Notes under the pieces: generated by a model
Databases searched by the model: none
The model's input: the letters and a program-made list of their open reading frames with translations, nothing else
What the model was told of the DNA's origin: nothing
Shown here: one piece after another, positions 13,663 through 23,246 of the stretch
Position numbering within the stretch: position 1 is the first letter of the stretch
Layout of the letters: each line of letters begins with the position of its first letter
NCBI RefSeq assembly: GCF_020866905.1
Contig: NZ_JAIVCC010000001.1
Coordinates: 342,365-406,364 of the forward strand
Length of the DNA: 64,000 nt
Reading direction: 5' to 3'
From: Salinimicrobium sediminilitoris
Lineage (GTDB): Bacteria; Bacteroidota; Bacteroidia; Flavobacteriales; Flavobacteriaceae
Position numbers and translations under genes: made by a program

Positions 13663-15846
13663 ATGACACAAAAGATATTTTTGTTGCTGGCCCTTTGTTT
13701 TTTTGGCCTGGCAGCAAACGCACAGAACGTGCTTAAAATTAAAGTAATAGACGCCGAGACAGATCAACCTCTTTATGGCGCCAATGCTTCCATAGCAGGT
13801 ACTACTATTGGTGCTACTGCAAATGAAGAAGGGGTGATCACCCTTGAAAATATTCCCAATGGGATTCAAATAATCAGGATAAGTTATGTGGGCTTTGCCA
13901 CACAGGAACTCAGTATGGAATTTCCTCTTTCTGAAGAGAAATTTATCACAATAAAACTTGCTCCTGAAGGGGAACACATGGAAGAGGTGATCATCTCTGC
14001 CACCCGTTCCCGCCGCACCATTGCCGATCTGCCTACCCGTGTGGAGGTCATCTCGGGCGAGGAACTGGGCGAAAAAGGCAACATGAAACCGGGAGATATC
14101 CGAATGTTGCTGAATGAAACCACCGGGATCCAAACCCAACAGACTTCGGCGACATCTTATAACTCCAGTATCCGTATTCAGGGGCTGGATGGAAAATATA
14201 CCCAGCTGCTCAAGGATGGTTATCCTTTGTACTCTGGCTTTTCCGGAGGATTGAGTTTACTGCAAATTGTACCGCTTGACCTGCAACAGGTAGAAGTGGT
14301 GAAAGGTGCATCTTCAACACTTTATGGTGGGGGAGCGATCGCCGGACTCGTGAACCTGGTTTCCAAAACTCCGGGAGAGGAACGGGAGATCAATTTCCTG
14401 CTTAACGGAACTTCTGCTCTGGGCCTGGATGTTAGCGGATTTTATTCCGATACCTTCGGAAAGTTTGGTACTACTTTATTTGCTTCCTACAATTACAGTG
14501 ATCCTTATGATCCTGCCGATATTGGCCTTACTGCCATTCCTGAAGTAAATCGTGTGACCGTGAATCCGAAGCTGTTTTATTACCCTTCTGAAAATGCCAC
14601 TTTAGAGCTGGGAGTGAATACAGTCATTGAAGAAAGAACAGGCGGGAATATCGCCTTTTTGGAAGGTGAGGAAGTCGCAGATCCTTATTTTGAAAGGAAC
14701 AACACCGAAAGGATCACCACCCGTGCCGGCTATACCGAGCTTTATGAGAACGGAAGTTCATTGATGATAAAGAATAGCTTCAGTTTTTTCGAGCGGAAGA
14801 TCGAAATCCCCGACTTCACTTTTTCGGGAGATCAGCTTGCTTCTTTCAGTGAGATCGCCTACAACTTTGGGGATGTTGACCTGGAGTGGGTAGCAGGTTT
14901 AAATTTGGTATCCGATAAATTTCAGCAGGATCCTTTAGGAACTTCCGAAGTGGTAGATTATAACCACATTACTTATGGGGCTTTCCTTCAGAATAACTGG
15001 CGTATCTCAAATATGTTCAGCCTGGAAAGTGGATTGCGAACCGACTACCAGAACGAGTACGGCTGGTTTGTGTTGCCAAGACTTTCTGCTTTGATCGAAT
15101 TTTCTGATGCCTGGACCATGAGAGTCGGCGGCGGACTCGGTTATAAAACTCCGACCATCTTTACTGAAGATGCTGAAAGAATTCAGTTTCAAAACGTAAT
15201 GCCAATAGATGTTTCTGAAACTGAAGCCGAACGTTCCCTTGGAGCAAACTTTGATATTAACTACCGGACCGATCTTTTCGAGGTAATAGACTTTAGCGTT
15301 AACACACTATTTTTCTATACCAGAGTTAATGATCCTATTATGCTGACAACAGCATTTTCAAATGGATTTAATCCGCATTATGTTTATGACCAACCTGATG
15401 GTTATTTAGACACTCAGGGAGTGGAAGCGAATTTCCGGTTCAAGTATGGGAACTTTAAACTTTTCACAGGTTATACATTGGCCGATGTGAATCAACACTA
15501 TAATGGCGAAACCTATGAAGCTCCCCTGGTGGCGCAGCACCGCCTTAACAATGTGCTGGTTTATGAAATTCATGAAAAGCTGGTGATAGGACTGGAAGGT
15601 TATTATTTTGGAGAGCAAAAGCTTGAAGGAGGCATGACCGGACAGGATTACTGGATCTTTGGGTTGATGACCGAAAAAAAATGGGATAATTTCTCTTTAT
15701 TTCTAAACTTCGAGAACTTTACCGATACGCGTCAGACCAGATTTGATGATATCTATACCGGTTCAATTTCAGATCCTCAGTTCCGCGATATTTATGCACC
15801 CGTTGACGGGTTTGTAATTAATGGTGGGATTAAAATTAACCTTTAG
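13663..15846 (+). CDS. TonB-dependent receptor with carboxypeptidase-like domain
   Basis: Outer-membrane active transporter, 727 aa. A signal peptide ends at ANAQ (about residue 21); a carboxypeptidase-regulatory-like beta domain follows (about 24-105), then the plug (about 110-240, with EVIISATRSRRTIADLPTRVEVI and VEVVKGASSTLYGGGAIAGLVNLVSK), then the beta-barrel ending in KINL. Substrate is not evident from sequence. Position between a Cys-rich exported protein and a cation-transporter-like gene suggests a metal ion or metal complex such as copper or zinc; this is inference. Confidence 0.9.
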   Translation: MTQKIFLLLALCFFGLAANAQNVLKIKVIDAETDQPLYGANASIAGTTIGATANEEGVITLENIPNGIQIIRISYVGFATQELSMEFPLSEEKFITIKLAPEGEHMEEVIISATRSRRTIADLPTRVEVISGEELGEKGNMKPGDIRMLLNETTGIQTQQTSATSYNSSIRIQGLDGKYTQLLKDGYPLYSGFSGGLSLLQIVPLDLQQVEVVKGASSTLYGGGAIAGLVNLVSKTPGEEREINFLLNGTSALGLDVSGFYSDTFGKFGTTLFASYNYSDPYDPADIGLTAIPEVNRVTVNPKLFYYPSENATLELGVNTVIEERTGGNIAFLEGEEVADPYFERNNTERITTRAGYTELYENGSSLMIKNSFSFFERKIEIPDFTFSGDQLASFSEIAYNFGDVDLEWVAGLNLVSDKFQQDPLGTSEVVDYNHITYGAFLQNNWRISNMFSLESGLRTDYQNEYGWFVLPRLSALIEFSDAWTMRVGGGLGYKTPTIFTEDAERIQFQNVMPIDVSETEAERSLGANFDINYRTDLFEVIDFSVNTLFFYTRVNDPIMLTTAFSNGFNPHYVYDQPDGYLDTQGVEANFRFKYGNFKLFTGYTLADVNQHYNGETYEAPLVAQHRLNNVLVYEIHEKLVIGLEGYYFGEQKLEGGMTGQDYWIFGLMTEKKWDNFSLFLNFENFTDTRQTRFDDIYTGSISDPQFRDIYAPVDGFVINGGIKINL

Positions 15847-16143
15847 TAGTTACCAGTTGCGGGTTGCCGGTTTGAAACCGTTGAAAAAAGTGGACAAGAA
15901 TTACTGATTCTGCTAATTTATATTAGGACAGCAGGAAAGTTAGGCTGAAGTCATGAGAGCGGTACATTGGTAACCACTGACTGGAGCCGGTGGCTAGTCA
16001 ACAATGATTTATTTTGTGAGAACCTGAATTGCCTCCGGCTTTAGCCGGAGGATTTAGAATAGAATATTAGATCAGGGCTTTAGCCCAATGTATTTACATT
16101 CCAAAAAGTTCAATTCTAAAATCGTACTTCTAACTTTACAGAT
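15847..16143. other. Spacer with heptamers and palindromes upstream of the transporter gene
   Basis: Contains CAGTTGC, GGGTTGC, CGGTTTG in tandem (15854-15874), the palindrome CCTCCGGCTTTAGCCGGAGG (16032-16051) and GGGCTTTAGCCC (16075-16086). The first palindrome recurs exactly at 16925-16944 beyond the transporter gene. Confidence 0.75.
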
Positions 16144-16788
16144 ATGGAAAGCGAAAAATATAAAAAGAGACTGCATTACGCGCTCATCCTCAGTTTCATC
16201 ACTATTGGCTACAATTTGATTGAGGGAGTAGTTTCCACCTTTTTTGGAGCCAGTGATGATACGCTTGCACTTTTCGGATTTGGACTTGATAGTTTTGTGG
16301 AGGTGCTTTCGGGCGTAGGAATTGCACATATGATCTACAGGATGAAAAGAAGTCCTGTAAAGGAGAGGGACAGTTTTGAGGTCACCGCCCTAAAAATTAC
16401 CGGAACGACGCTTTATCTACTTACTGCAGGATTAGTGGTGGGAGCTGTGCTGGCTATTATCAACAAGTCGGAACCCGATACTACACTGGCGGGAATTATA
16501 ATCGCAGTGCTATCTATTCTCACCATGTACTTCCTGTACAGGGAAAAGATAAAGGTAGGAGAGAAGCTAGGCAGTCAGCCGATCATTTCGGATGCCAAAT
16601 GCACCAAAACCTGTTTTTACCTGTCCTTCATTTTACTTGCCTCCAGTCTGCTTTATGAGCTGTGGCAAATCCCCTATGTCGATGCCCTGGGAAGTTTGGG
16701 TATTGCATGGTATGCCTGGAAAGAAGGTAAAGAAGCTTTTGAAAATGCAAGATCTAAAAGCCTGAGTTGTAGTAGTCATTGTTGCTAA
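16144..16788 (+). CDS. Cation transporter-like membrane protein (CDF/TMEM163 type)
   Basis: A 214-residue protein with about six membrane spans, related to the cation diffusion facilitator transmembrane domain. Candidate metal-site pieces are GFGLDSFVEVLSGVGIAHM (in place of the CDF DSxxH) and ISDAKCTKTCFYLS in the fifth-span region, and the chain ends in a Cys/His tail (SCSSHCC). There is no C-terminal cytoplasmic metallochaperone-like domain of classical CDFs. Probably moves zinc or another divalent/soft metal. It is flanked by matching palindromes, so it may have arrived as a separate unit from the receptor gene. Confidence 0.75.
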   Translation: MESEKYKKRLHYALILSFITIGYNLIEGVVSTFFGASDDTLALFGFGLDSFVEVLSGVGIAHMIYRMKRSPVKERDSFEVTALKITGTTLYLLTAGLVVGAVLAIINKSEPDTTLAGIIIAVLSILTMYFLYREKIKVGEKLGSQPIISDAKCTKTCFYLSFILLASSLLYELWQIPYVDALGSLGIAWYAWKEGKEAFENARSKSLSCSSHCC

Positions 16789-17119
16789 TAGTATTGAGTA
16801 CAGAGAATTGAGCAGTTAGTCTCTGTTAATGTTGGGCTAAAGCCCTGACTCATGAGATTCTTAACCACTGCCTAAAGGCAGTGGCAATTCAAAATCTTGG
16901 ATTGCATAGTCTATCCATAAATTGCCTCCGGCTTTAGCCGGAGGTTAAAGGGGTAGTAAAGGCAGGGCTTTAGCCAAAAAAAATAAGAGGTTCCAAAATG
17001 GTCATTTTTGGAACCTCTTATTTTATAAAGTCTAGGATCTAGACTCTAGAAGGTTTGCGACAGCAAACCGATCTAACTTCTATTTCTCACTACTCAATAC
17101 TAACTTCTCAATACTAAAT
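16789..17119. other. Spacer with palindromic repeats
   Basis: Holds GGGCTAAAGCCC (16834-16845), CCACTGCCTAAAGGCAGTGG (16865-16884), CCTCCGGCTTTAGCCGGAGG (16925-16944) and GGGCTTTAGCC (16965-16975), then a strong bidirectional terminator (16981-17023) and a heptamer array from 17086 (CTCACTA, CTCAATA, CTAACTT, CTCAATA, CTAAATC) that runs into the stop codon of the peptidase gene. No gene. Confidence 0.8.
16981..17023. terminator. Long bidirectional terminator hairpin
   Basis: AAATAAGAGGTTCCAAAA (16981-16998) pairs with the segment 17005-17023. It lies between convergent genes and its centre (CAAAATG..CATTTTTG) resembles hairpins at 38361-38407 and 50072-50107. Confidence 0.8.
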
Positions 17120-19633
17120 CTACATTTCATCCCCAAAGAAAATAGCATTCATTAACAACTTGTTAGTTCCATACCAAAACGCCCGGAAGTTCGTGTTGTC
17201 TGTAAACAGGATTACATTACCTCTTCCCATTGAATTGTGCTTGAAAGGCACGGTGCCGGGTAACAGTGCCAGATTCTCTTCACTAATGTATCCGCTTAAC
17301 AAAGGTTCTTCGGTGTAACGGATTGGGTTCTTATAGGAAGTGGAGTCTGCTTCCACAAATAATGTAGTATCTCTAAAAAGGGCAATTTTATCATCTTTAT
17401 AACCAAAGTTGATAGGATGTGAACGATCCTGTTTGGCTTCAAAAATAGCTCCGCCAATTCCTTGCGCGCCTCTAAAATCCCTTCGCTGCTCAAAGGTGAT
17501 GTTTTTCGCCTGTATTTTATTATCTTTGAATTCCAGGTCAAGAAACTCATTTTTGTCCAGCCAGGTTGCAGCGTTTTTATAGCCGATCAAAGTTCCGCCA
17601 TTGCGGACCCATTCCTTTAGTTTTTCTGCATCTTCTTTTTCAAGAACACTGCCCCAGGAGTTGGAAAGAATAATGTCGGTATAGCGGCTGAGGTCTGTTC
17701 GGGAGAAATTGGAAAGATCGAGCTTGGTGATCTTCATATCATACCGCTGGTCAAAAAGGTGCCAGATCTCCCCTGCGTCATAAGGTGTAATTCCTTCCCC
17801 AACCAGTAAAGCAACTTTTTGAGGTTCCAGGGCGCGAAACTGGTTACTTCCCAGGTTAACGCCGCCTGTAAGACCGGTGTCGGCTGCAGAGATCTCCACC
17901 TGGGAATCTTTGGAAACTTCTCTTAAAAAGTCATAGATCTCTTCGGAATCCATTTTTTGATTCTGTGCCGGGATCAAGATGGTTCCGTAGTCGAATTTTT
18001 TGTTTCCGGTGTTGAAAGGCTGCATTGCCACTTTCGCCCGTAATCCTTTGTTCAGAATGCTGTTGAGCGCTTTGGGAGCTTCGTAGGGATGCCACTGCAT
18101 GAGGTATGCATATTCGCTCTTTTCTGGAAGATCAACTGCAGGTCTTGTAAGACTGTCGATCTTTTCTCCGGCAACATTCATTTTAGCTTCGTCTGTGAAA
18201 TCAAGATTAAACGACAATGGAAAGGACCACGCTGAAATATCATAGAAAAGACTGTCCTGGAACTCTGTTCTTCTTTCAAACATGGCTTCTACAAGCCGCT
18301 GATGTTTTTGCTTTTTGGGTACTACATAGCTGCTCCCGGGATTGAAGGTTTCCCCATTCTTGCTGAATTCCTCCTGCAGTTCGTGTATTTCAACTTTGTG
18401 ACGTTTTAGAATTTCGGCCAGGTGATATGCCGAAGAAGCATCTTTGCTGCTTCCAAAGACGTAGGCTCCTTTTTCGGCTTCCTTTCGGGCGTTCTGGTAA
18501 AAATTGCGCTGGTAATTCAGGATTTTCACCCGCATCTCTTTTGCAGCCTCAAGAGTAGAAAGCGCTGCAGTGAACTGGTTGCGGATGGTAAATGGAAAGG
18601 TGAGGATCCCATTATCAGTTTCCTGCGCATGTCCGCGGGAACTTCCCTGCTCAAAAAGGATCCCGATACTTCCCTGAATGTCGGGAAAAGTAGATCCTTT
18701 TCCGTAGTAAAAGTCGTCGTAATTCTCTTCAGAATAATAAAGCGAACCAATATCATCCAAAGCTGCAGCATGGTAGGTCCCGATCTCTTTAGTCAACTCC
18801 TGATTAAGATCTGGCGTTAAAGGATGCGTTCTCGAAGGAATTCCCGGCTGAAAGAAAAAGGAAGAATTTGATCCCATTTCATGATGATCTGTCAGGATGT
18901 TTGGATACCATTTGTGGAAAGTCTCTATTCTCGCACGACTTTCGGGCAATTGTACCGGCAGCCAGTCCCTGTTCATATCAAACCAGTAGTGGTTGGTTCT
19001 CCCTCCCGGCCACACTTCATCGTATTCGCGGTCCTGAGGATCGGGGTTGATATTTTCGCTTTTATTGGTGTTGGCCCAATATGCGAAACGCTGTAGACCA
19101 TCGGGATTGAAAACAGGATCAAAAAGGATGATGGTGTTATTCAAAAGTTCGTTTATTTCGGGACCTTCCGCAGCAGCAAGGTGATATGCCGCGAGAAGCG
19201 CAGCGTTTGCACCGCTGGCTTCATTACCATGAATGGAGAAGCCCTGATTTACAACCACGGGCATTTCAGAAGTATCCAGATCTTCGGAACCGGGTTCTGT
19301 CAAAGCCAAATGTTGACGACGTATCTCTTCCAGGTTTTGGTGATTATCTTCCGAAGTTATTGTGAGAAGAATAAGCGGCCTGCCCTCAAAGGTGCGTCCG
19401 CGATTCTCCAGGGTGATCCTTGGAGAAGCTTCGGCTAAAGCTCTCATGTAGTTAAGGATCTGGTCATGGCTGGCATGCCTTTCCCCGGGAATATAGCCCA
19501 GGATATCCTGCGGCTTAGGAATTTCGGGATTATAAGTTACGTCCTGGGGCAAATAATAGGAGAGGTCAAGGTCCTCCTGTGCAAATAAATTAAGATTAAA
19601 AAGAAGAAAAAGGGCAATAATAAAGGATCTCAT
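17120..19633 (-). CDS. Secreted M14 zinc carboxypeptidase family protein
   Basis: An 837-residue exported peptidase. Signal peptide MRSFIIALFLLFNLNLFAQ; M14 domain about residues 55-370. Zinc ligands are H and E of FSIHGNEASG and the His of TDHHEMG; the general-base Glu is in GILFEQGSSRG. The remaining ~450 residues include a glutamine-amidotransferase-like beta-alpha region (KVALLVGEGITPYDAGEIWHL) found in large Bacteroidetes M14 proteins. Probably degrades peptides in the periplasm or outside. ATG at 19633 chosen over a TTG three codons upstream because it begins the signal peptide. Convergent to the transporter gene; separate terminator upstream. Confidence 0.88.
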   Translation of the reverse strand: MRSFIIALFLLFNLNLFAQEDLDLSYYLPQDVTYNPEIPKPQDILGYIPGERHASHDQILNYMRALAEASPRITLENRGRTFEGRPLILLTITSEDNHQNLEEIRRQHLALTEPGSEDLDTSEMPVVVNQGFSIHGNEASGANAALLAAYHLAAAEGPEINELLNNTIILFDPVFNPDGLQRFAYWANTNKSENINPDPQDREYDEVWPGGRTNHYWFDMNRDWLPVQLPESRARIETFHKWYPNILTDHHEMGSNSSFFFQPGIPSRTHPLTPDLNQELTKEIGTYHAAALDDIGSLYYSEENYDDFYYGKGSTFPDIQGSIGILFEQGSSRGHAQETDNGILTFPFTIRNQFTAALSTLEAAKEMRVKILNYQRNFYQNARKEAEKGAYVFGSSKDASSAYHLAEILKRHKVEIHELQEEFSKNGETFNPGSSYVVPKKQKHQRLVEAMFERRTEFQDSLFYDISAWSFPLSFNLDFTDEAKMNVAGEKIDSLTRPAVDLPEKSEYAYLMQWHPYEAPKALNSILNKGLRAKVAMQPFNTGNKKFDYGTILIPAQNQKMDSEEIYDFLREVSKDSQVEISAADTGLTGGVNLGSNQFRALEPQKVALLVGEGITPYDAGEIWHLFDQRYDMKITKLDLSNFSRTDLSRYTDIILSNSWGSVLEKEDAEKLKEWVRNGGTLIGYKNAATWLDKNEFLDLEFKDNKIQAKNITFEQRRDFRGAQGIGGAIFEAKQDRSHPINFGYKDDKIALFRDTTLFVEADSTSYKNPIRYTEEPLLSGYISEENLALLPGTVPFKHNSMGRGNVILFTDNTNFRAFWYGTNKLLMNAIFFGDEM

Positions 19634-19660
19634 AAATACCATTTTTGGTACCCCAATATA

Positions 19661-19696
19661 AAAAAAACCGTCCCAATTGCCCGGGACGGTTTTTTT
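19661..19696 (-). terminator. Terminator of the DUF3276 gene
   Basis: A 14-bp stem from AAAAAAACCGTCCC (19661-19674) and GGGACGGTTTTTTT (19683-19696). Confidence 0.85.
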
Positions 19697-19714
19697 AGTT
19701 GAAGTATAATTATA

Positions 19715-20104
19715 TTATATGTCTTCGAAACTGATATCTGTAAAGGCAGCGGCAGATGGAGCAGCGGTCGCTTCTACCTTTCTTTCCTCTTCCTCTTCAT
19801 ACTCTTTTTTGAAGTTCTTTTGGTGGCGCTCGCTTATGACTTCTTCTCCTTTTTCATTAAGGATATAATCTGTCATCTCCTGGAGGATCTCGTTAAAACC
19901 GGCAAAATCCTCTTTGTAAAGATAGATCTTGTGCTTCTTGTAGTGGAAAGACCCGTCATCATTGGTGAATTTTTTACTCTCGGTAATCGTCAGGTAATAA
20001 TCGTTTGCCTTAGTTGCCCTAACATCAAAGAAATAGGTGCGTCTTCCGGCTCTTAAGACCTTGGAAAAAATCTCTTCTTTTTCAATCGTTCCATTGTCGC
20101 TCAT
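19715..20104 (-). CDS. DUF3276/PUR-alpha-like nucleic-acid-binding protein
   Basis: A 129-residue protein of the DUF3276 family, bacterial relatives of the PUR single-stranded nucleic acid-binding domain. The PUR repeat is visible as IFSKVLRAGRRTYFFDVRATKANDYYLTITESKK...KHKIYLYKEDFAGFNEILQEMTDYI; the tail is acidic and disordered. Very common in Bacteroidetes and usually highly expressed; role unknown but RNA or ssDNA binding is likely. ATG at 20104. Followed by its own terminator. Confidence 0.88.
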   Translation of the reverse strand: MSDNGTIEKEEIFSKVLRAGRRTYFFDVRATKANDYYLTITESKKFTNDDGSFHYKKHKIYLYKEDFAGFNEILQEMTDYILNEKGEEVISERHQKNFKKEYEEEEERKVEATAAPSAAAFTDISFEDI

Positions 20105-20179
20105 AATCAATTTATCTTTTACGGTTTGTAAATCATAGGTTCAAAAATCCAAAAAAAATTAACATTCTACAACAAATTT

Positions 20180-21937
20180 TTACATTTCTTTTTCACTGAG
20201 TTGTTTCAGGTATAATTCTTTATAATAACCTTCTGTTCCAAGGAGTTGCTGATGGGTGCCGCGCTGCACGATCCTGCCGTCCTCCAGGATGATGATCTTG
20301 TCGGCATTCTTTACTGAAGAGATTCTGTGGCTAACGATTATGGTGGTTTTGTCTTTACTGATCTTGAAGAGGTTGTTAAGGATTTCCTCCTCTGTCTCTG
20401 TATCTACTGCGGAAAGAGAATCGTCAAAAAGCAGGATTTTAGGATTGTGTACAATGGCCCGGGCAATAGACACCCGCTGTTTTTGTCCGCCAGAGAGGGT
20501 GATTCCCCTTTCTCCCAGGACGGTGTCGTATCCTTTGCTGAAGCCTATGATATTCTTGTGAACGGCAGCATTTTTGGCAGCCTCAATGATCTCCTCCTCA
20601 GTAGCATCGGCTTTTCCGAATTTAATATTGTTCCTGATGGAGTCGCTAAACAGGAATGCGTCCTGCGGCACGTAGCCTATGCTTTCTCTAAGCTCCTTAA
20701 GGTTCATATTTTGTACGTTCTCACCGTCAATGGTGATCTCTCCCTTTTCAACGTCATACAAACGGCCAATCAACTCCAGTATAGTAGATTTTCCCGAACC
20801 TGTTTTTCCAATGATCGCCAGGGTCTCTCCACTTTCCACTTCAAAAGTGACATTTTTGAGGGCTGTTATATTGGTATCCTCATAAGTGAAGGTTACATCC
20901 TTAAATGCTATTGAGCCCTGCACGTCTTCAGGTTTGTTGGAAGGATTCTGGATCTGTGGTTTTTCTTTAAGGAATTCGTTGATCCTTTTCTGTGAAGCTT
21001 CGGCCTGTTGCACAATAGAGGTGACCCATCCTACCGTAGCAACGGGCCAGGTGAGCATATTTACGTAAAGCAGAAATTCCACAATAACTCCAAGATTTTC
21101 AATTTCCCCGTTGATGAATTTCCTGCCCCCAATATAGATCACCAGTATGTTACTGGCTCCAATAAGCAGGATCATAAGCGGAAAAAAGAATGCCTGTACC
21201 TTGACCAGATCGATGTTCTTTTCTTTGTTCTCATTCGAAAGTGTGACGAAAGAAGCATTTGTTTGCGGTTCGATCCCGTAAGATTTTATTACTGAAATTC
21301 CGCTGAAGCTTTCCTGGGTAAAGGTGTTGAGCTTTGACAAATACTGCTGAACTATTGTACTCCGTTTATTGATGGCCACGCTCAGCTTATAAATGGCAAA
21401 GGAGAGGATGGGGAGGGGAGTGATCACGTAAAGTGTAAGTTCCGGCGCCTGCAGGAACATATAAGGGATCACCACGATGAACAGGATCCCGGTTTGAACA
21501 CTGTACATAAAAGCGGGCCCGGCATACATTCGTACTTTGGAAACATCTTCACTTATCCTGTTCATGAGATCTCCCGTTCGGTTCTTCTTGTAGAAATTCA
21601 GGGAAAGGTCCTGGTATTTTCGGTAAACTTCATTTTTAAGATCATACTCGATATGCCTTGAGACGACGATGATCGCCTGTCTCATTAAAAAAGTAAAAAG
21701 AGCAGCCATTAAGGTCGCGCCCAGGATAAGGAGAATGTTATTCATAAGCTCGTTGCGCAGGGCAGCTTCCGAAGTTATTTCGCCGTTCACATATTGTTCA
21801 ATGGCGGTAGTGGATTCTCCAATGAAACGGGGAGTAAGTATGGCAAAAATTCGCGCCAGGATTGTAATGAAAATACCACCAATAAGGTGCCATTTATATT
21901 TGTAGAAGTATTTGTTTAAATGCTTAAGTTCTTTCAT
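20180..21937 (-). CDS. ABC transporter, permease-ATPase fusion (MsbA/MDR type)
   Basis: A 585-residue exporter half-transporter: six-span ABC transmembrane domain (about 15-310) then nucleotide-binding domain (about 335-575) with Walker A GKTGSGKST, signature LSGGQKQRVSIARAI, Walker B ILLFDDSLSAVDTETE and switch His in VSHR. The Asp in place of the usual Walker B Glu (DDSLSAVD) is frequent in this branch. It would work as a homodimer; substrate could be lipid or drug and cannot be told. Divergent from the leucine dehydrogenase gene. Confidence 0.9.
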   Translation of the reverse strand: MKELKHLNKYFYKYKWHLIGGIFITILARIFAILTPRFIGESTTAIEQYVNGEITSEAALRNELMNNILLILGATLMAALFTFLMRQAIIVVSRHIEYDLKNEVYRKYQDLSLNFYKKNRTGDLMNRISEDVSKVRMYAGPAFMYSVQTGILFIVVIPYMFLQAPELTLYVITPLPILSFAIYKLSVAINKRSTIVQQYLSKLNTFTQESFSGISVIKSYGIEPQTNASFVTLSNENKEKNIDLVKVQAFFFPLMILLIGASNILVIYIGGRKFINGEIENLGVIVEFLLYVNMLTWPVATVGWVTSIVQQAEASQKRINEFLKEKPQIQNPSNKPEDVQGSIAFKDVTFTYEDTNITALKNVTFEVESGETLAIIGKTGSGKSTILELIGRLYDVEKGEITIDGENVQNMNLKELRESIGYVPQDAFLFSDSIRNNIKFGKADATEEEIIEAAKNAAVHKNIIGFSKGYDTVLGERGITLSGGQKQRVSIARAIVHNPKILLFDDSLSAVDTETEEEILNNLFKISKDKTTIIVSHRISSVKNADKIIILEDGRIVQRGTHQQLLGTEGYYKELYLKQLSEKEM

Positions 21938-22061
21938 AAGGTTGCACCGGCTGCATTTTCAATTTCACATTTTTGTTCAGGCAAATGGCATTAAATTGAA
22001 ATATTCATTATTTTCGCCTTGAAATATTTCGAATAACGAAATTAATTTAATTTTTAAACTA

Positions 22062-23159
22062 ATGACAGTGGATGTTATAAAGGCAAATGAACTTAAAAAA
22101 GCCGCTCCGGTCTTTGGGCAGCTTTCTTTTGATGACCATGAACAAGTGGTTTTTTGCAACGACAAAGATACAGGATTAAAGGCAATTATCGGAATTCACA
22201 ACACAGTTTTAGGTCCTGCCCTGGGAGGAACACGTATGTGGAACTACAGCAGTGAATGGGACGCCGTTAATGATGTTTTGCGACTTTCCCGCGGAATGAC
22301 TTTTAAAAGTGCTATTACAGGACTTAATCTTGGTGGCGGTAAAGCTGTGATCATTGGAGATGCCAAAACCCAGAAAACTCCCGAGCTTATGCGTAGGTTT
22401 GGAGAATTCGTTCATTCTTTAAGCGGAAAATATATCACTGCCGAAGATGTAGGGATGGAAACTGCCGATATGGATACTGTACGTGAGGTGACGCCATACG
22501 TTACAGGAATTTCTGAAGATAAAGGTGGCGCAGGAAACCCTTCACCTGTTACAGCCTATGGAGTTTACATGGGAATGAAAGCCGCAGCTAAATTCCGCTA
22601 CGGGACAGATGATCTGCAGGGAAGGTCCGTTCTTGTACAGGGAATTGGCCACGTTGGAGAATCTTTGGTAGATTATCTTGCAAAAGAAGGTGCAGATGTT
22701 ATCATAAGCGATATTAATCAGCAGAAATTAACTGAAGTCCGGGATCGCTATAACGCAACGATCTATGGTGGGGAAGATGTATATGGTGCAGATGTTGATA
22801 TCTACGCCCCATGTGCTCTTGGGGCGACAATAAACGACCAGACCATTGACAGGTTCAAGGCTTCCATTATTGCAGGAGCTGCGAATAACCAGTTGGCCGA
22901 TGATACAAAGCATGGAATCATTCTTAGAGAAAAAGGAATTATTTACGCTCCCGACTTTCTAATCAACGCCGGTGGTATCATCAATGTATATGCTGAACTG
23001 GAAGGCTATGGAAGAAAAGAGATCATGGAGAAAACCCAGAATATCTATAATACAACTCTTGAAATCCTTACTGCTGCCGAGGATAACGACATTTCAACTC
23101 ATGAAGCTGCGCTTAAAGTAGCAAAGCAGCGAATTGCCGATAGAAAAAATAGCAAATAA
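22062..23159 (+). CDS. Leucine/branched-chain amino acid dehydrogenase (Glu/Leu/Phe/Val family)
   Basis: NAD-dependent oxidative deamination of leucine and related amino acids. The catalytic Gly-rich region is GLNLGGGKAVI with the substrate-binding Lys, and the Rossmann motif is GIGHVGESLVDYLAKEGADVIISD. Length 365 aa is that of leucine dehydrogenase. Probably feeds branched-chain 2-oxo acids into catabolism or iso-fatty acid synthesis; an HMG-CoA-lyase-like gene at 29432 would fit leucine breakdown but is not linked. Terminator directly downstream. Confidence 0.88.
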   Translation: MTVDVIKANELKKAAPVFGQLSFDDHEQVVFCNDKDTGLKAIIGIHNTVLGPALGGTRMWNYSSEWDAVNDVLRLSRGMTFKSAITGLNLGGGKAVIIGDAKTQKTPELMRRFGEFVHSLSGKYITAEDVGMETADMDTVREVTPYVTGISEDKGGAGNPSPVTAYGVYMGMKAAAKFRYGTDDLQGRSVLVQGIGHVGESLVDYLAKEGADVIISDINQQKLTEVRDRYNATIYGGEDVYGADVDIYAPCALGATINDQTIDRFKASIIAGAANNQLADDTKHGIILREKGIIYAPDFLINAGGIINVYAELEGYGRKEIMEKTQNIYNTTLEILTAAEDNDISTHEAALKVAKQRIADRKNSK

Positions 23160-23194
23160 CCCCAGCGGTTTTTTAATTAAATAGTATTTTTGCC

Positions 23195-23229
23195 GGGCGA
23201 AAGGGAAAAACCTTTCGCCCTAATTTTTT
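23195..23229 (+). terminator. Terminator of the leucine dehydrogenase gene
   Basis: GGGCGAAAGG (23195-23204) and CCTTTCGCCC (23211-23220), 10-bp perfect stem, then TAATTTTTT. Confidence 0.85.
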
Positions 23230-23246
23230 AAAGTTCTTTTACAGCT

